This document shows positions 10,119-19,738 of a stretch of DNA of 64,000 bases, piece after piece; positions within the stretch are counted from its first letter, which is position 1, and each line of letters starts with the position of its first letter. The stretch comes from Brumimicrobium aurantiacum (GTDB lineage Bacteria; Bacteroidota; Bacteroidia; Flavobacteriales_D; Crocinitomicaceae): NCBI RefSeq assembly GCF_003402975.1, contig NZ_QURB01000002.1, positions 526,995-590,994 on the forward strand, in the 5' to 3' direction. Made by a program: the position numbers and the translations under genes. Under the pieces are notes generated by a model. It was not told the origin of the DNA. It was given only the letters and a program-made list of their open reading frames with translations, and did not search any database.

Positions 10119-11158
10119 ATGAACAGAACAATACGTATCAATCGCAATTTCATCAATTTTGGTGTTCCATTTTCTCTTTTGGTATCCCTAATCTTTTTAA
10201 TGAAATCTTCATTTTTTAAATGGAAATAACATCTTAAACCTTGCCGTAACAATTGACTTGCTAATTGTGGTTCCTCTTGTTTACTTATTGCTCATACGAA
10301 AATCTAAAATCCCCAACACTACAGCTATTCCGGTTATGATAATTGGACTCGTAATCGGTTCATATTTTCTACCTCAAGAAAGTCAATCCTATTTGTCAAT
10401 ATTCAAAACATGGGCATTACCCGTAATTGAAATATCAATTTTAACTTTTGTTATTTTTAAAGTGCGAAGAGCCCTAAAAGTTCACAAAAGTCTAAAGAAT
10501 TCTACACCAGACTTCTTTAGCGCGCTAAAAAACACTTGCGCTGAAATTCTTCCAAAAAAACTTGTCATGCCTTTTGCTACAGAAGTTGCTGTTTTCTATT
10601 ATGGATTATTCAATTGGAAGACAAAAAAGATAAAGGACAACGAATTTACTTATCACAAAGAAAGTGGAGCCCCTGCGTTATTTGGTGTATTTATTATGAT
10701 AATTGTTATTGAAACAATTGCACTTCATTTCTTACTTGCCCAATGGAGTTTAGTTGCTGCCTGGATTTTAACAACATTAAGTGTCTACACTGCCCTTCAG
10801 GTTTTTGGGTTTGCAAAATCACTTTCTAAAAGGCCTATTTCCATTAATTAAAAACAGTTTAACATTAAAATATGGAATTTTAAATGAAGTGGAAATTCCA
10901 TTTTCGGATATCCAAAAAATTGAACTATCAAGTAAGTCTTTAGAAAAGAAAAAATTCACCAAAACACTTTCTCCACTTGGAAATCTTGAAAGCCACAATG
11001 TTATAATTCACTTAAAAAGGGAAAACGAATTAATTGGTTTATATGGAATTAAAAAAAGATTTAACCTTCTTGGACTGCACATCGATAAACCAAAAGATTT
11101 TAATGAAAACATGGAAAACGCATTAAAATTAAGCTCTCAAATAGACCAGTTCAACTAA
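10119..11158 (+). pseudogene. Integral membrane protein gene broken by two frameshifts
   Basis: Three overlapping open pieces appear to be one gene. Piece one starts at ATG 10119 (MNRTIRINRNFINFG) and ends 37 codons on. At the six-T run 10212-10217 the frame must shift to continue into LNLAVTIDLLIVVPLVYLLL and the 10258-10851 piece, which has about five membrane segments. Near 10830-10850 a second shift is needed to pass from GFAKSLSKRP into KNSLTLKYGILNEVEIPFSD and the cytoplasmic C-terminal part ending at 11158. The restored protein would have about 345 residues and two parts: a membrane domain and a PH-like or soluble tail. I do not recognise the family. Sequencing error cannot be excluded, though two shifts beside other broken genes favour real decay. 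Confidence 0.7.
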
Positions 11159-11414
11159 AAAAAGTACTTTTTTTTCTCACTTAAAACCTTTATAAAGACA
11201 GATAACTCATTGTTTATTACATTACTTGAACCCTTAAGATTAATTTATTACTTTCGAATAGAAAGTTGACTTAGAGGAGTCTAAAACGCACCTTCACACC
11301 ATAACTGATCTGAGGATTGAATGATTTTTTAGCATCATTAAAGTTAGGTTGAACGCTTAAAAAAGGGAATCTAAGGCTTAGCAAATCTTATTATATTTAA
11401 TTAAAAAAACACTG

Positions 11415-12938
11415 ATGAAACAATGGATATGCTTCCTAATAATTTTAGGTATTTACAACATACTTTATGCACAGGAGTTTAGTACAGAGTTTACTAATAA
11501 TACTACACTTCATAAAAATAACTATTCCGTATTGAGCAATACAAATAAACATTGGCTTATATTAACTGAAGTGGATACTTCCAATAATTTCAGAAAATCT
11601 GTTTCCGCTCTTTCAATAAATTCTGATGGCAATATTCAATTTGCAAATTCTTATGAGACGAATGACGTTAGTATTTCTTTAAACAGTCAACAGGCATTGG
11701 CCTTGCCTAACGGTGATGTTATAGTAGCTGGAACTTATAAAACCAACACTTCGCCCCTCTCATTCCCTTATTTCATGTCTCTAGATTCTATTGGAAATAT
11801 CAATTGGGTTAAGCAAATGAACATCTCAAATGCATCTGGAAATTTCTTTTTAAAGCAGTTATCTGACAGTAGTATATTAGTTAACGCTAGATATAATGAT
11901 GGGGGCATACATCAGCTACTTTTTAAAGTCGATTTACTTGGCAATTTCACCGATATTCATGAGCACAACCTTATTACGTCAAATGTGAAAGATGTTTTAG
12001 TGAACACCAATTCTTTTGATTTACTTTTATTAGATGGAAACCTCATCAACATTGATAATGATTTACAAAGTATAAATTGGCAAAGAAAATACGATCACAT
12101 GATTGGTATAACTATTAATAAAGCGGCCAATGGTGATTATTTGTTAGCAACGGCGCAAGTGGCATTTCCTGGACACATGACCGTATCAAGGATAGATGCA
12201 TCAGGCGCAATTATTTGGACAAAATACATTGAAACTTTTGAAATGGTAAACGCTCACGAATTTGATATTGTAGGATTTCATTTTATTTCCGAAAATTCTG
12301 ATGGTGACATAATTATTTGTGCCAATAGTGAAGGTGGCAGTAATGGTTCATTATTTGTCAGGTTAGATGAAAATGGTAACTACATTTCAAACCATAAAAG
12401 TACATCTTTTCGCAATAAAATGACACACCCTACAAACGATAGTTATAGTTACGGTGGTTTTCTAAATCCTGGAACTTTTAATACACAAAATTTTGTTTTT
12501 AACAAACTGTTTCTCACAAGTAGATTAGATTGTGATGTTACTTATAATCACACAATTGAAGATGGGATACAATCTATTTCAACACCAGATGCGTTTCAAC
12601 TAAATCCTGTTACGGGAATTTCCTTTTCTGATGTATCTGTCCTTAAAAACGCGTTAACTTTTAATCAACAAAATTATTGTAATAACGTATTATCAAATAC
12701 AATTAATAGTGTTGACAATCCTACGATAAGTGTATTTCCTAATCCAGTGAGTTCTACATTAACAATAGAATCGAAATCACCAATTGTAAAAATTTCGGTG
12801 TATGATTTGAGCGGAAAATTACTTTTTGAAAAATATAAAACCAAGCAAATCGATCTAAGTCAATTGGAAGGTGGTGTTTACTTTTTAAATATACATAGCT
12901 CAAAGGGTCAAGTATTAAAAAAGGTTGTAAAAAAATAA
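11415..12938 (+). CDS. Secreted protein with T9SS type A sorting domain
   Basis: A 507-residue protein with a Sec signal peptide (residues 1-20, cleavage likely after YAQ) and a C-terminal type A sorting domain. That domain begins with VFPNPVSSTLTIES and ends GGVYFLNIHSSKGQVLKKV, which directs export through the type IX system and attachment or release at the surface. The middle part consists of repeated beta-strand blocks of the DSIGNINWVKQ and SDGDIIICA type, like the beta-propeller-type secreted proteins of Flavobacteria. No catalytic motif is visible. It lies just upstream of a second T9SS cargo gene. Confidence 0.85.
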   Translation: MKQWICFLIILGIYNILYAQEFSTEFTNNTTLHKNNYSVLSNTNKHWLILTEVDTSNNFRKSVSALSINSDGNIQFANSYETNDVSISLNSQQALALPNGDVIVAGTYKTNTSPLSFPYFMSLDSIGNINWVKQMNISNASGNFFLKQLSDSSILVNARYNDGGIHQLLFKVDLLGNFTDIHEHNLITSNVKDVLVNTNSFDLLLLDGNLINIDNDLQSINWQRKYDHMIGITINKAANGDYLLATAQVAFPGHMTVSRIDASGAIIWTKYIETFEMVNAHEFDIVGFHFISENSDGDIIICANSEGGSNGSLFVRLDENGNYISNHKSTSFRNKMTHPTNDSYSYGGFLNPGTFNTQNFVFNKLFLTSRLDCDVTYNHTIEDGIQSISTPDAFQLNPVTGISFSDVSVLKNALTFNQQNYCNNVLSNTINSVDNPTISVFPNPVSSTLTIESKSPIVKISVYDLSGKLLFEKYKTKQIDLSQLEGGVYFLNIHSSKGQVLKKVVKK

Positions 12939-13317
12939 AGTAATTTTTCATTGAGAAAACCTTATAAATATCATAACCGTCTTATAGTTAATCCGTATTA
13001 TTAACTTCGTTGAGCTCGCAAGCTCGGTTCATGAGATTATTTTTGATTTTAGATGAGATTCGTGATTTGATGATAATAGCATTCTATATCAGTAAATTAC
13101 AATTGAAATATAAAATCAAAAGAATCCAAGAATTAAATAATTGATACCCAACCCGATAATTATCGGATTTGGGGTAGTCATTTACACTTCAAAATCAGTG
13201 TAGATAACTGACAAACAGTATTTTTTATATTTAAGTAAAGTAATGTGTTGAATAATCCGGGTTAAACATACTAACTGAAAAGGACAGGAAAAATAATTCA
13301 CTATTTAAAAAAAATTT
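12939..13317. other. Gap with one palindromic element
   Basis: No coding frame of note. The main structure is the palindrome at 13146-13176, annotated separately. The remainder is AT-rich and presumably holds the promoter of the following T9SS cargo gene. Confidence 0.5.
13146..13176. repeat. Palindromic element CCGATAATTATCGG with extended arms
   Basis: A perfect 14-bp palindrome at 13153-13166, flanked by TACCCAA on the left and TTGGGGTA on the right, so the stem can be extended. The core differs only in its centre (AATT against AGCT) from the palindrome found three times in the array at the window's right end. No T-run follows, so it is a dispersed palindrome rather than a plain terminator. 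Confidence 0.65.
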
Positions 13318-14676
13318 ATGAAACATTTAAAAACTATTTTAATTTTCTTTGCCACATTCATCGCTAGTGAAAGCTTTAGTCAATTCGCACCGAGAAACAT
13401 TGTAGATGCTAATATAGGAGGAGTTTCGGAGATAATTACACCTGACCTCAACAATGATAATTTGCCAGATATTGTTGTTTCTCAAAAGTATAATCCTTTC
13501 AACAAGGTGAGCTATTATATAAATCAAGGAGCAGGTATATTTGGAAATCAACAGGTGATTGACTCAAACATTTATTACCCTACTGATTTGGCTTCTGCTG
13601 ATTTTGATGGCAATGGATGGAAGGATATTGTCTCATTCACAACTGAGGCAAGCGGAGATCTATTTATTTATCTAAATAATACAGCTACGATTTCTTCAAG
13701 AATAATTATAGATTCAAATCTTAATTATAATGTCAAAGTAAAATCTGAAGATATTGACATCGATGGTGATCAAGACATCATTTTGATAACAGATTTGGAG
13801 TTAATCGTTTATTATAACGATGGAACCGGAAGTTTTACAAAAAACATAATTCCAAGTGGAATTTTAACCGAATACTATGAACTCTCAATTGCTGATATTG
13901 ATAATGATGGATTCAAAGATATTGTCATAGGAGGTATAAAAACGATAATCTACAAAAACATGAATGGCGTGATTAGCTATGATTCTTTACGTACAGCCAA
14001 TATTCCCGACAACAACACCTTGGTATTTTTAACGCATTTAAACGATTTTGATGGAGATGGCGACCTCGATCTTTTAACAGATAAGTCCGCAGCAAATAAC
14101 ATTCGTTGGTATTCCAATGACGGTAATGGTAATTTTTCATCTCCTTTAACAATTGATTCTAACGCTATGCAATGTAATTCAATTACCTCTGCAGATTTTG
14201 ACAATGATGGAGATTTTGATCTTTATACTACTATGCCACAATTAGGTACTGTTGTTTGGTATAAGAATGACGGTGCTGGAAACTTTGGTTCATCAATACT
14301 TATACACCAAGGAGTTGTCGTGTCTACAGTAGAAGTTGCCACTGACGATTTAAATAATGATGGATTACCTGATATAATTTGGTCTAACGAATTATCGATT
14401 CATTTAAACAACTCCAGTAATTTAAGTACTAAAGACTTCACTTCTAAGAAAAAGGTGAAAGTTTATCCTAATCCCACTTCCAAAACGTTAAATATCATAA
14501 GTTCAGAAGATGAAAGTTCCTTAACTCTAATGAATAATATAGGTCAAGTAGTAATGTCTGACTACTCTTTATCAACTGGCCACAACGTCCTAAGTCTAGA
14601 CTTAAAACCAGGTATCTATTTTTTAATTATCGCAAAAGATGGACTTTTAGAACGTCAGAAAATTTTAATAGAATAA
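13318..14676 (+). CDS. FG-GAP/VCBS-repeat secreted protein with T9SS type A sorting domain
   Basis: A 452-residue exported protein. Residues 1-21 are a signal peptide (SESFSQ end). The body is a series of FG-GAP/VCBS repeats with acidic calcium-type loops: DLNNDNLPDIVV, DFDGNGWKDIV, DIDNDGFKDIV, DFDGDGDLDLL, DFDNDGDFDLY and DLNNDGLPDII. They probably fold as a beta-propeller. The C-terminus (VYPNPTSKTLNI to LIIAKDGLLERQKIL) is a type A T9SS sorting domain. Surface adhesion or binding is the usual guess for this architecture, and nothing here fixes the ligand. It is preceded by another T9SS cargo gene, but the 379-bp gap suggests separate transcription. Confidence 0.9.
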   Translation: MKHLKTILIFFATFIASESFSQFAPRNIVDANIGGVSEIITPDLNNDNLPDIVVSQKYNPFNKVSYYINQGAGIFGNQQVIDSNIYYPTDLASADFDGNGWKDIVSFTTEASGDLFIYLNNTATISSRIIIDSNLNYNVKVKSEDIDIDGDQDIILITDLELIVYYNDGTGSFTKNIIPSGILTEYYELSIADIDNDGFKDIVIGGIKTIIYKNMNGVISYDSLRTANIPDNNTLVFLTHLNDFDGDGDLDLLTDKSAANNIRWYSNDGNGNFSSPLTIDSNAMQCNSITSADFDNDGDFDLYTTMPQLGTVVWYKNDGAGNFGSSILIHQGVVVSTVEVATDDLNNDGLPDIIWSNELSIHLNNSSNLSTKDFTSKKKVKVYPNPTSKTLNIISSEDESSLTLMNNIGQVVMSDYSLSTGHNVLSLDLKPGIYFLIIAKDGLLERQKILIE

Positions 14677-14963
14677 TTTGCATATCTTTATGTGTCAATT
14701 CTTACATTGCATTGCTATAGGATGCTTCAAAAGAATTAGTATCAGCATTTTAAATCTAGCAACAAATATGATTTTTTAATGAAAATCAGCATTAAAAACA
14801 AGCCCTTTCAACTCAGTATTAAAAGTCCAATGAGCCCAAAAGATAATCCCAATATTATTAATTGAAGTTTTACAATTGGCAAAAAAGTGGATTTTTTAAT
14901 TTGCAGAAAGTTTAAGAAATAACTTTTTAGGATAAATTAAGAAAGCATCATTTAACAGCCCAA

Positions 14964-15267
14964 TTACATCGGATTAAAACTAACGATAACATTTGTACCA
15001 TTGCTAGAATCGATTTGAATAGAGCCTTCAAGTTGTTCCACAAGGTCATTCACAATTTCAAGTCCGATTCCCTTCGTGTTTTTTTTTAGGATCAAAACCA
15101 GCTCCGTTATCTGAAAAACTAATAATGAATTCTTCCGTTTCATTTTCCATTTCAATCTTCAGTTGTGGTGTTGAATTTGATGGGCCAAAAGCATATTTAT
15201 AAGTATTGGTCAATACTTCATTTGCTATCAAACCATAAGGATGCAATTGTTTTTTATTAATGCACTA
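14964..15267 (-). pseudogene. Remnant of a sensor histidine kinase ATPase domain
   Basis: Reading leftward, the first piece (PYGLIANEVLTNTYKYAFG, then FSDNGAGFDPKKK) gives the N-box and first G-box of a HisKA_2-type kinase. The frame then breaks at a nine-A run (15078-15086 region). The next frame continues NTKGIGLEIVNDLVEQLEGS, giving the second G-box and the end of the domain. The 5' end stops abruptly at in-frame stops near 15268, so the sensor and His-box are missing. It is a truncated, frameshifted fragment and presumably non-functional. Confidence 0.75.
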
Positions 15268-15309
15268 TAGCTTCTAATTATGAAAGCACTACACATTTTA
15301 ACTCAACGA

Positions 15310-17325
15310 CTATTTCATTCTTTTATTTACATTACGACTCGTAAATAATTGATTTTTCTCATCTGAAACAATCCCTAAAAAACGCTCATAATGTTTGAGT
15401 ACATCTGAAATCAACTCATTCTCTGTAAACAACTGAACATCGTACCCTTCACGCTCATCACCAAAATAAGACTTGGGAAAGAACACACGGTTGTTTTCTA
15501 CAACATTTGAATTTTGTTCATTCATCAAACTATCAGACACTAATTTAGACTCGTTTCTTACTCCATATATAAAGTTATTGAGTAAATCATACTCCACTTC
15601 TATTTCCATTTTATTGGGGTCTTTAAAAGAATTAAGTTTGGCATTTACACCATTCTCTAAGAACTCTTTGTGCAAGCTTTCAAATGCTGGTTTTACTGTC
15701 TTTTCAATATATTCATTTGTTGTTTTTTTATCGCTAAATGAAATAATTTGTTCAAGTCTTGACTTCCACGATTGACCTGACCATGGAACTGTAGAAACAG
15801 AATAGTCTCGTTCGTAATAATTTTGATCAATGATTAAGGCTTTCACAAAACTTATCATGAATAAAAGCATTATTACCGCAAATGGCAAGGCTGTTATTAA
15901 TGTCATGGATTGTAAGGCTTCGAGTCCACCAGCACGCAATAACATGAGCGCAAGAGATGCAAGCAAAACTCCCCAACTTACAATTTGCCACTTCGGTGAT
16001 GTAGGTGCGTTCCTTGATGCAATTCCATTCATTACAAATATTCCTGAATCCGCTGAAGTCACAAAGAAAATAATGATAATAGCCAATGTCAAAAAACTAG
16101 TGATTTCAGATAATGGCAAATATTCTAAAAAGCTAAACATCAATGCATCAGGATTATCTGCGAGTAAACTCAATGCACCATCTGCTATATTCTGATCAAA
16201 CCATACTGCACTATTCCCGAAAACTGACATCCAGATGAAATTAAACAAGGTAGGAATAATCAAAACTGCGGATACAAACTCTCTAATCGTTCGTCCTTTA
16301 GAAATTCTAGCGATAAAAATCCCAACATAAGGAGACCATGAAATCCACCATGCCCAATATAGAATTGTCCAATCAAAGAACCAGGGTTGCTTTGCTTCTT
16401 CATTGGCATAGGTCGAAAATGTTAAGTCGAAAAAACGAGAGACATAGCTACCTAAGCCTTCCGTAAAAGTTCCAATTAAATAAACAGTGGGACCTAAAAA
16501 AAGTACAAATAATAAAAGTACTACTACACTCACAATATTGATCCTGCTCAAGACCTTTACTCCTTTATCAACTCCACTAACTGCAGAGAATACTGAAATG
16601 GATACCAAAACAATAACGATTAAAGCTTGATAAGCGAAGCTCGTATCTGGAACAATATTAAACTTTTCTAATCCAGAATTTAATTGTAATACTCCAAACC
16701 CAAGCGTTGTAGTAATTCCGAAGAAAGTACTACACAAGGCGAATATATCAATTATATTTCCCCACTTTCCTTTAATTCTGTCTTTTAAAATCGGGTAAAA
16801 ACAACTACGTAAGGACAGCGGTAATCGGTAACGATAAGCAAAGTAAGAAAGAGAAAGCCCGACAACTCCGTAAATAGCCCAAGCATGCACTCCCCAATGG
16901 AAAAAAGTAAATAACTGAGCATCATTTGCCCTTTGAAGCGTTGAGTTTTCAGAAAATGCAGTGTGGGTATAATGCTGCATGGGTTCAGCCACGCTAAAAT
17001 ACATCAATCCAATTCCCATCCCTGCTGCAAAAAGCATTGAAATCCAGGAGAAAAAAGAATATTCGGGTCTACTATTATTCTTTCCCAACCGAATGTTTCC
17101 GTACTTCGTAAAAAGTAAAAAAATTAAAAACAGTACAAATGCTGTTACTGACCATACAAATACGAAGTAGAGGTTGGTGAAAATGTAATTCTTTACAAAG
17201 TCGAGAATTGAATTGGTAGCATCTGGAAAAATGGCAGATAAAATACAAACTCCAATAATAAATATCATACTGGGAATAAAAATCCCCTTACTTAATGTAG
17301 AACTCAATTTCTTTTTATTGCTCAT
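15310..17325 (-). CDS. BCCT family betaine/choline/carnitine transporter
   Basis: A 671-residue secondary transporter with about twelve membrane segments in residues 15-510. The BCCT signature W-x3-YWAWWISWSPYVG lies near residue 325, followed by the conserved GRTIREF loop. GMGIGLMYFSVAEP near residue 100 is also typical. The family imports betaine, choline, carnitine or DMSP, usually with Na+ or H+. The long C-terminal cytoplasmic tail (about 160 residues, ending NVNKRMK) is typical of osmotically regulated members. The substrate cannot be read from sequence. The gene stands alone, downstream of no co-directional neighbour. Confidence 0.93.
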   Translation of the reverse strand: MSNKKKLSSTLSKGIFIPSMIFIIGVCILSAIFPDATNSILDFVKNYIFTNLYFVFVWSVTAFVLFLIFLLFTKYGNIRLGKNNSRPEYSFFSWISMLFAAGMGIGLMYFSVAEPMQHYTHTAFSENSTLQRANDAQLFTFFHWGVHAWAIYGVVGLSLSYFAYRYRLPLSLRSCFYPILKDRIKGKWGNIIDIFALCSTFFGITTTLGFGVLQLNSGLEKFNIVPDTSFAYQALIVIVLVSISVFSAVSGVDKGVKVLSRINIVSVVVLLLFVLFLGPTVYLIGTFTEGLGSYVSRFFDLTFSTYANEEAKQPWFFDWTILYWAWWISWSPYVGIFIARISKGRTIREFVSAVLIIPTLFNFIWMSVFGNSAVWFDQNIADGALSLLADNPDALMFSFLEYLPLSEITSFLTLAIIIIFFVTSADSGIFVMNGIASRNAPTSPKWQIVSWGVLLASLALMLLRAGGLEALQSMTLITALPFAVIMLLFMISFVKALIIDQNYYERDYSVSTVPWSGQSWKSRLEQIISFSDKKTTNEYIEKTVKPAFESLHKEFLENGVNAKLNSFKDPNKMEIEVEYDLLNNFIYGVRNESKLVSDSLMNEQNSNVVENNRVFFPKSYFGDEREGYDVQLFTENELISDVLKHYERFLGIVSDEKNQLFTSRNVNKRMK

Positions 17326-17609
17326 GTTTATTGTATTTTATATGTACAAATGTATGATCGATCGATTTGCTTATTTCTATTTAACCGTTGTTCAATGCTC
17401 AAAGGTAACAAGATAAATTTTCTGAATTGAAAAGCCTACAAAACAGATATTATAAATTATAACACTTTAATCCTTTATGTAAATCTAAAATACAATCCGT
17501 TTTTATAATTTGTTTCAACTCAATTAACAACATTAAAAAATCCCCTTTTATGGTGATTGACTTCAAATACTTATACCAATAAATTTGAAAAATAATTAAA
17601 ACTACAATT

Positions 17610-17783
17610 ATGAAATTATTTGCTTATTTAACAGGATCAATATTTCCAAGTTTAACGCTATTAGGTGTACTATTTAAGTATATGCAATGGCCTGGTGCAT
17701 AAATTGGATTTATTTTAGGTATTATAGGAATTGCTGTACTTTTCATTCCTAGTTTTGCAATTTACAAGTACAACAAAAAGTAA
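17610..17783 (+). pseudogene. Small GldL-like membrane protein gene with an in-frame stop
   Basis: ATG at 17610 opens MKLFAYLTGSIF, then TLLGVLFKYMQWPGA, a sequence like the N-terminal membrane helix of GldL-type proteins (L-F-K-x-M-x-W-P-G-A). A TAA at 17700-17702 interrupts it. The same frame then goes on for 26 codons with a second helix (GFILGIIGIAVLFI) and a basic end, YKYNKK. The continuation of sense in frame on both sides of the stop marks a nonsense mutation in a 57-residue two-helix protein. Gliding function is not implied, since short relatives are common in Flavobacteriia. Confidence 0.65.
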
Positions 17784-17834
17784 AGTGGAATCAGAAGCAA
17801 TTCTTTATTTAATATTTGTCTTCACCTATATTTA

Positions 17835-17866
17835 TTGAATAATTCTTTGCAATTTTCTTAATTTTG
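17835..17866 (+). promoter_or_regulatory. Promoter of the leucyl aminopeptidase gene
   Basis: TTG at 17835-17837, then 21 nt, then TAATTTTG at 17859-17866, matches the Bacteroidota -33/-7 consensus. Transcription would begin about 20 nt ahead of the ATG at 17892. Confidence 0.55.
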
Positions 17867-17891
17867 GAAATCATAAATAATTTTCAAAATA

Positions 17892-19280
17892 ATGATCAAA
17901 CAAGGAAAAGAATATACCAAAGACAAACACATTGTTTTTGTATTTAATAAAGATTTCGAATTAATTGAAGGTCTTCCATCAATCGCAGAAGAACAAGCAA
18001 AAACATTCATGAAATCTGAAGATAAAACAGATTTTTTAAAACTTGGTAATCAATTTATTTTCTTTGTTAAAACACAAGATAATTTAGAAAAAATGCGCGT
18101 TGCGGGTCATGGTATTCGTAAACAATTGGCTAAATCAGCTAAGGAAATATTCATTTCTGGAGAAGGAGAACCAGCATTAGCTTTAGCGGAAGGATTGGCG
18201 CTTTCGAATTATCAGTTTTTGAAATATTTCAAAGATGCCGATAAAAAACGTTATCAGTTAAGTGAAATCAACTTGTTGAATGACTTTGAAGAAAAAGAAA
18301 TTAGTCGATTAAATAACACTACGAAAGCCGTTTTTTGGGCAAGGGATATGGTAAACGAGCCACTCTCCTATTTAACAGCACCTCAATTGGCCAAAGAGAT
18401 TCAGTCTTTTGACCATGTTGAGAATTTATCGGTAACTGTTTTCGATAAAAAGAAAATTGAAGAATTAAAAATGGGTGGATTGTTGGCAGTAAACTTAGGT
18501 TCTGTTGATGAACCTACATTTACCATAGCCGAATATAAACCTAAAAATCCAAAGAATAAAAAACCAATTGTTTTAGTTGGAAAAGGCGTGGTTTATGACA
18601 CAGGAGGATTAAGTCTGAAACCAACTGCAGGTTCCATGGACATAATGAAAAGTGATATGGGTGGAGCGGCTTGTATTGCAGGAACAATTTACGCTGCGGC
18701 AATGAACCAATTGGATTTACACATCATTGCATTGATTCCAGCAACAGATAATCGTCCGGGTAAAAATGCTTATGCTCCCGGTGATGTCATTAAAATGTAT
18801 GATGGAACAACCGTTGAAGTTTTAAATACTGATGCTGAAGGACGAATGATTTTAGCAGATGCATTGGCTTATTCCAACGAATTGAATCCAGAATTAGTTA
18901 TCGACGCTGCGACTTTAACTGGAGCTGCTGTTGCTGCAGTGGGACAAAAAGGTGCTTGTGTAATGGGAAATGCCAATCAAGAAACGATATCACAATTGAT
19001 TTCATCAGGGAGTACAGTTCACGAAAGATTAGTTCAGTTTCCATTCTGGGATGATTATGCAGAAGATTTAAAATCGAATATCGCAGACATGAAAAACCTC
19101 GGTGGGAAATTCGCTGGTATGGTTACCGCCGGAAAATTCTTAGAACATTTCGTTGATGCTCCTTATATTCATTTAGACATTGCAGGGCCTGCATTTTTGA
19201 GTTCAGAAGATAATTACAAAGGAAAAGGTGGAACTGGAACTGGAGTTCGATTATTAAATAACTTTTTAGAGAAGTATTAA
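17892..19280 (+). CDS. pepA: Leucyl aminopeptidase, M17 family
   Basis: A 462-residue cytoplasmic dizinc aminopeptidase. The M17 metal and catalytic residues are all visible: Lys231 and Asp236 in VGKGVVYDTGG, Asp255 in MKSDMGGAA, and Asp314, Glu316 and Arg318 in the signature NTDAEGRMILADAL. It removes N-terminal leucine and other residues from peptides, and homologues act as homohexamers. The poorly conserved N-terminal domain (residues 1-150) is slightly shorter than in the E. coli enzyme, as is common in this phylum. It sits alone behind its own promoter, and a repeat-rich gap follows. Confidence 0.93.
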   Translation: MIKQGKEYTKDKHIVFVFNKDFELIEGLPSIAEEQAKTFMKSEDKTDFLKLGNQFIFFVKTQDNLEKMRVAGHGIRKQLAKSAKEIFISGEGEPALALAEGLALSNYQFLKYFKDADKKRYQLSEINLLNDFEEKEISRLNNTTKAVFWARDMVNEPLSYLTAPQLAKEIQSFDHVENLSVTVFDKKKIEELKMGGLLAVNLGSVDEPTFTIAEYKPKNPKNKKPIVLVGKGVVYDTGGLSLKPTAGSMDIMKSDMGGAACIAGTIYAAAMNQLDLHIIALIPATDNRPGKNAYAPGDVIKMYDGTTVEVLNTDAEGRMILADALAYSNELNPELVIDAATLTGAAVAAVGQKGACVMGNANQETISQLISSGSTVHERLVQFPFWDDYAEDLKSNIADMKNLGGKFAGMVTAGKFLEHFVDAPYIHLDIAGPAFLSSEDNYKGKGGTGTGVRLLNNFLEKY

Positions 19281-19738
19281 ACAGTCAGAAACTGATTAAT
19301 GCATTATAGATAGTATTATCGAGGTAGAATTGAATTCGATTTATCTTATCATGTAACGCGGATGACGCAGATGCTAAAGCAACACGGATAAAGGCCGATT
19401 TATTATAGTATCTATCTATGATAAATGAAATAACTTAAGGAGTAAGTAACTTTGATAGTATTGAAATACTCAGTTATTGGTGATATCTATATTTAAAATA
19501 TTCTAAAATAAAATCCGCGATGATCTGCGTTCGAAGATCCGTGTCATTCGCGTTCCATTATGGCGTCTGAACAAGAAGTAATAAACATATATATGAGACT
19601 TGTTTCAGTATTAACATTTGGAAGGCTAAAACTCTTTGCGTTTTTATGTTTCAATAGCATCAGATTTACTTAAATTTGCTAGACAGTCATAACTGACAAA
19701 ATTTGTGTTATATTAAACCGAATTAGATTCAAAAAAGC
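19281..19738. repeat. Gap with a diverged inverted repeat (dispersed repeat type)
   Basis: The left arm at 19353-19400 (AACGCGGATGACGCAGAT at its start) is matched in inverted orientation by 19509-19558, whose complement starts AACGCGAATGACACGGAT. The arms share repeated CGCGGAT and CACGGAT words and are much richer in G+C than their surroundings. They resemble the short dispersed inverted repeats found between genes in Bacteroidota. No coding frame is supported. The right end must contain the holA promoter. Confidence 0.6.
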
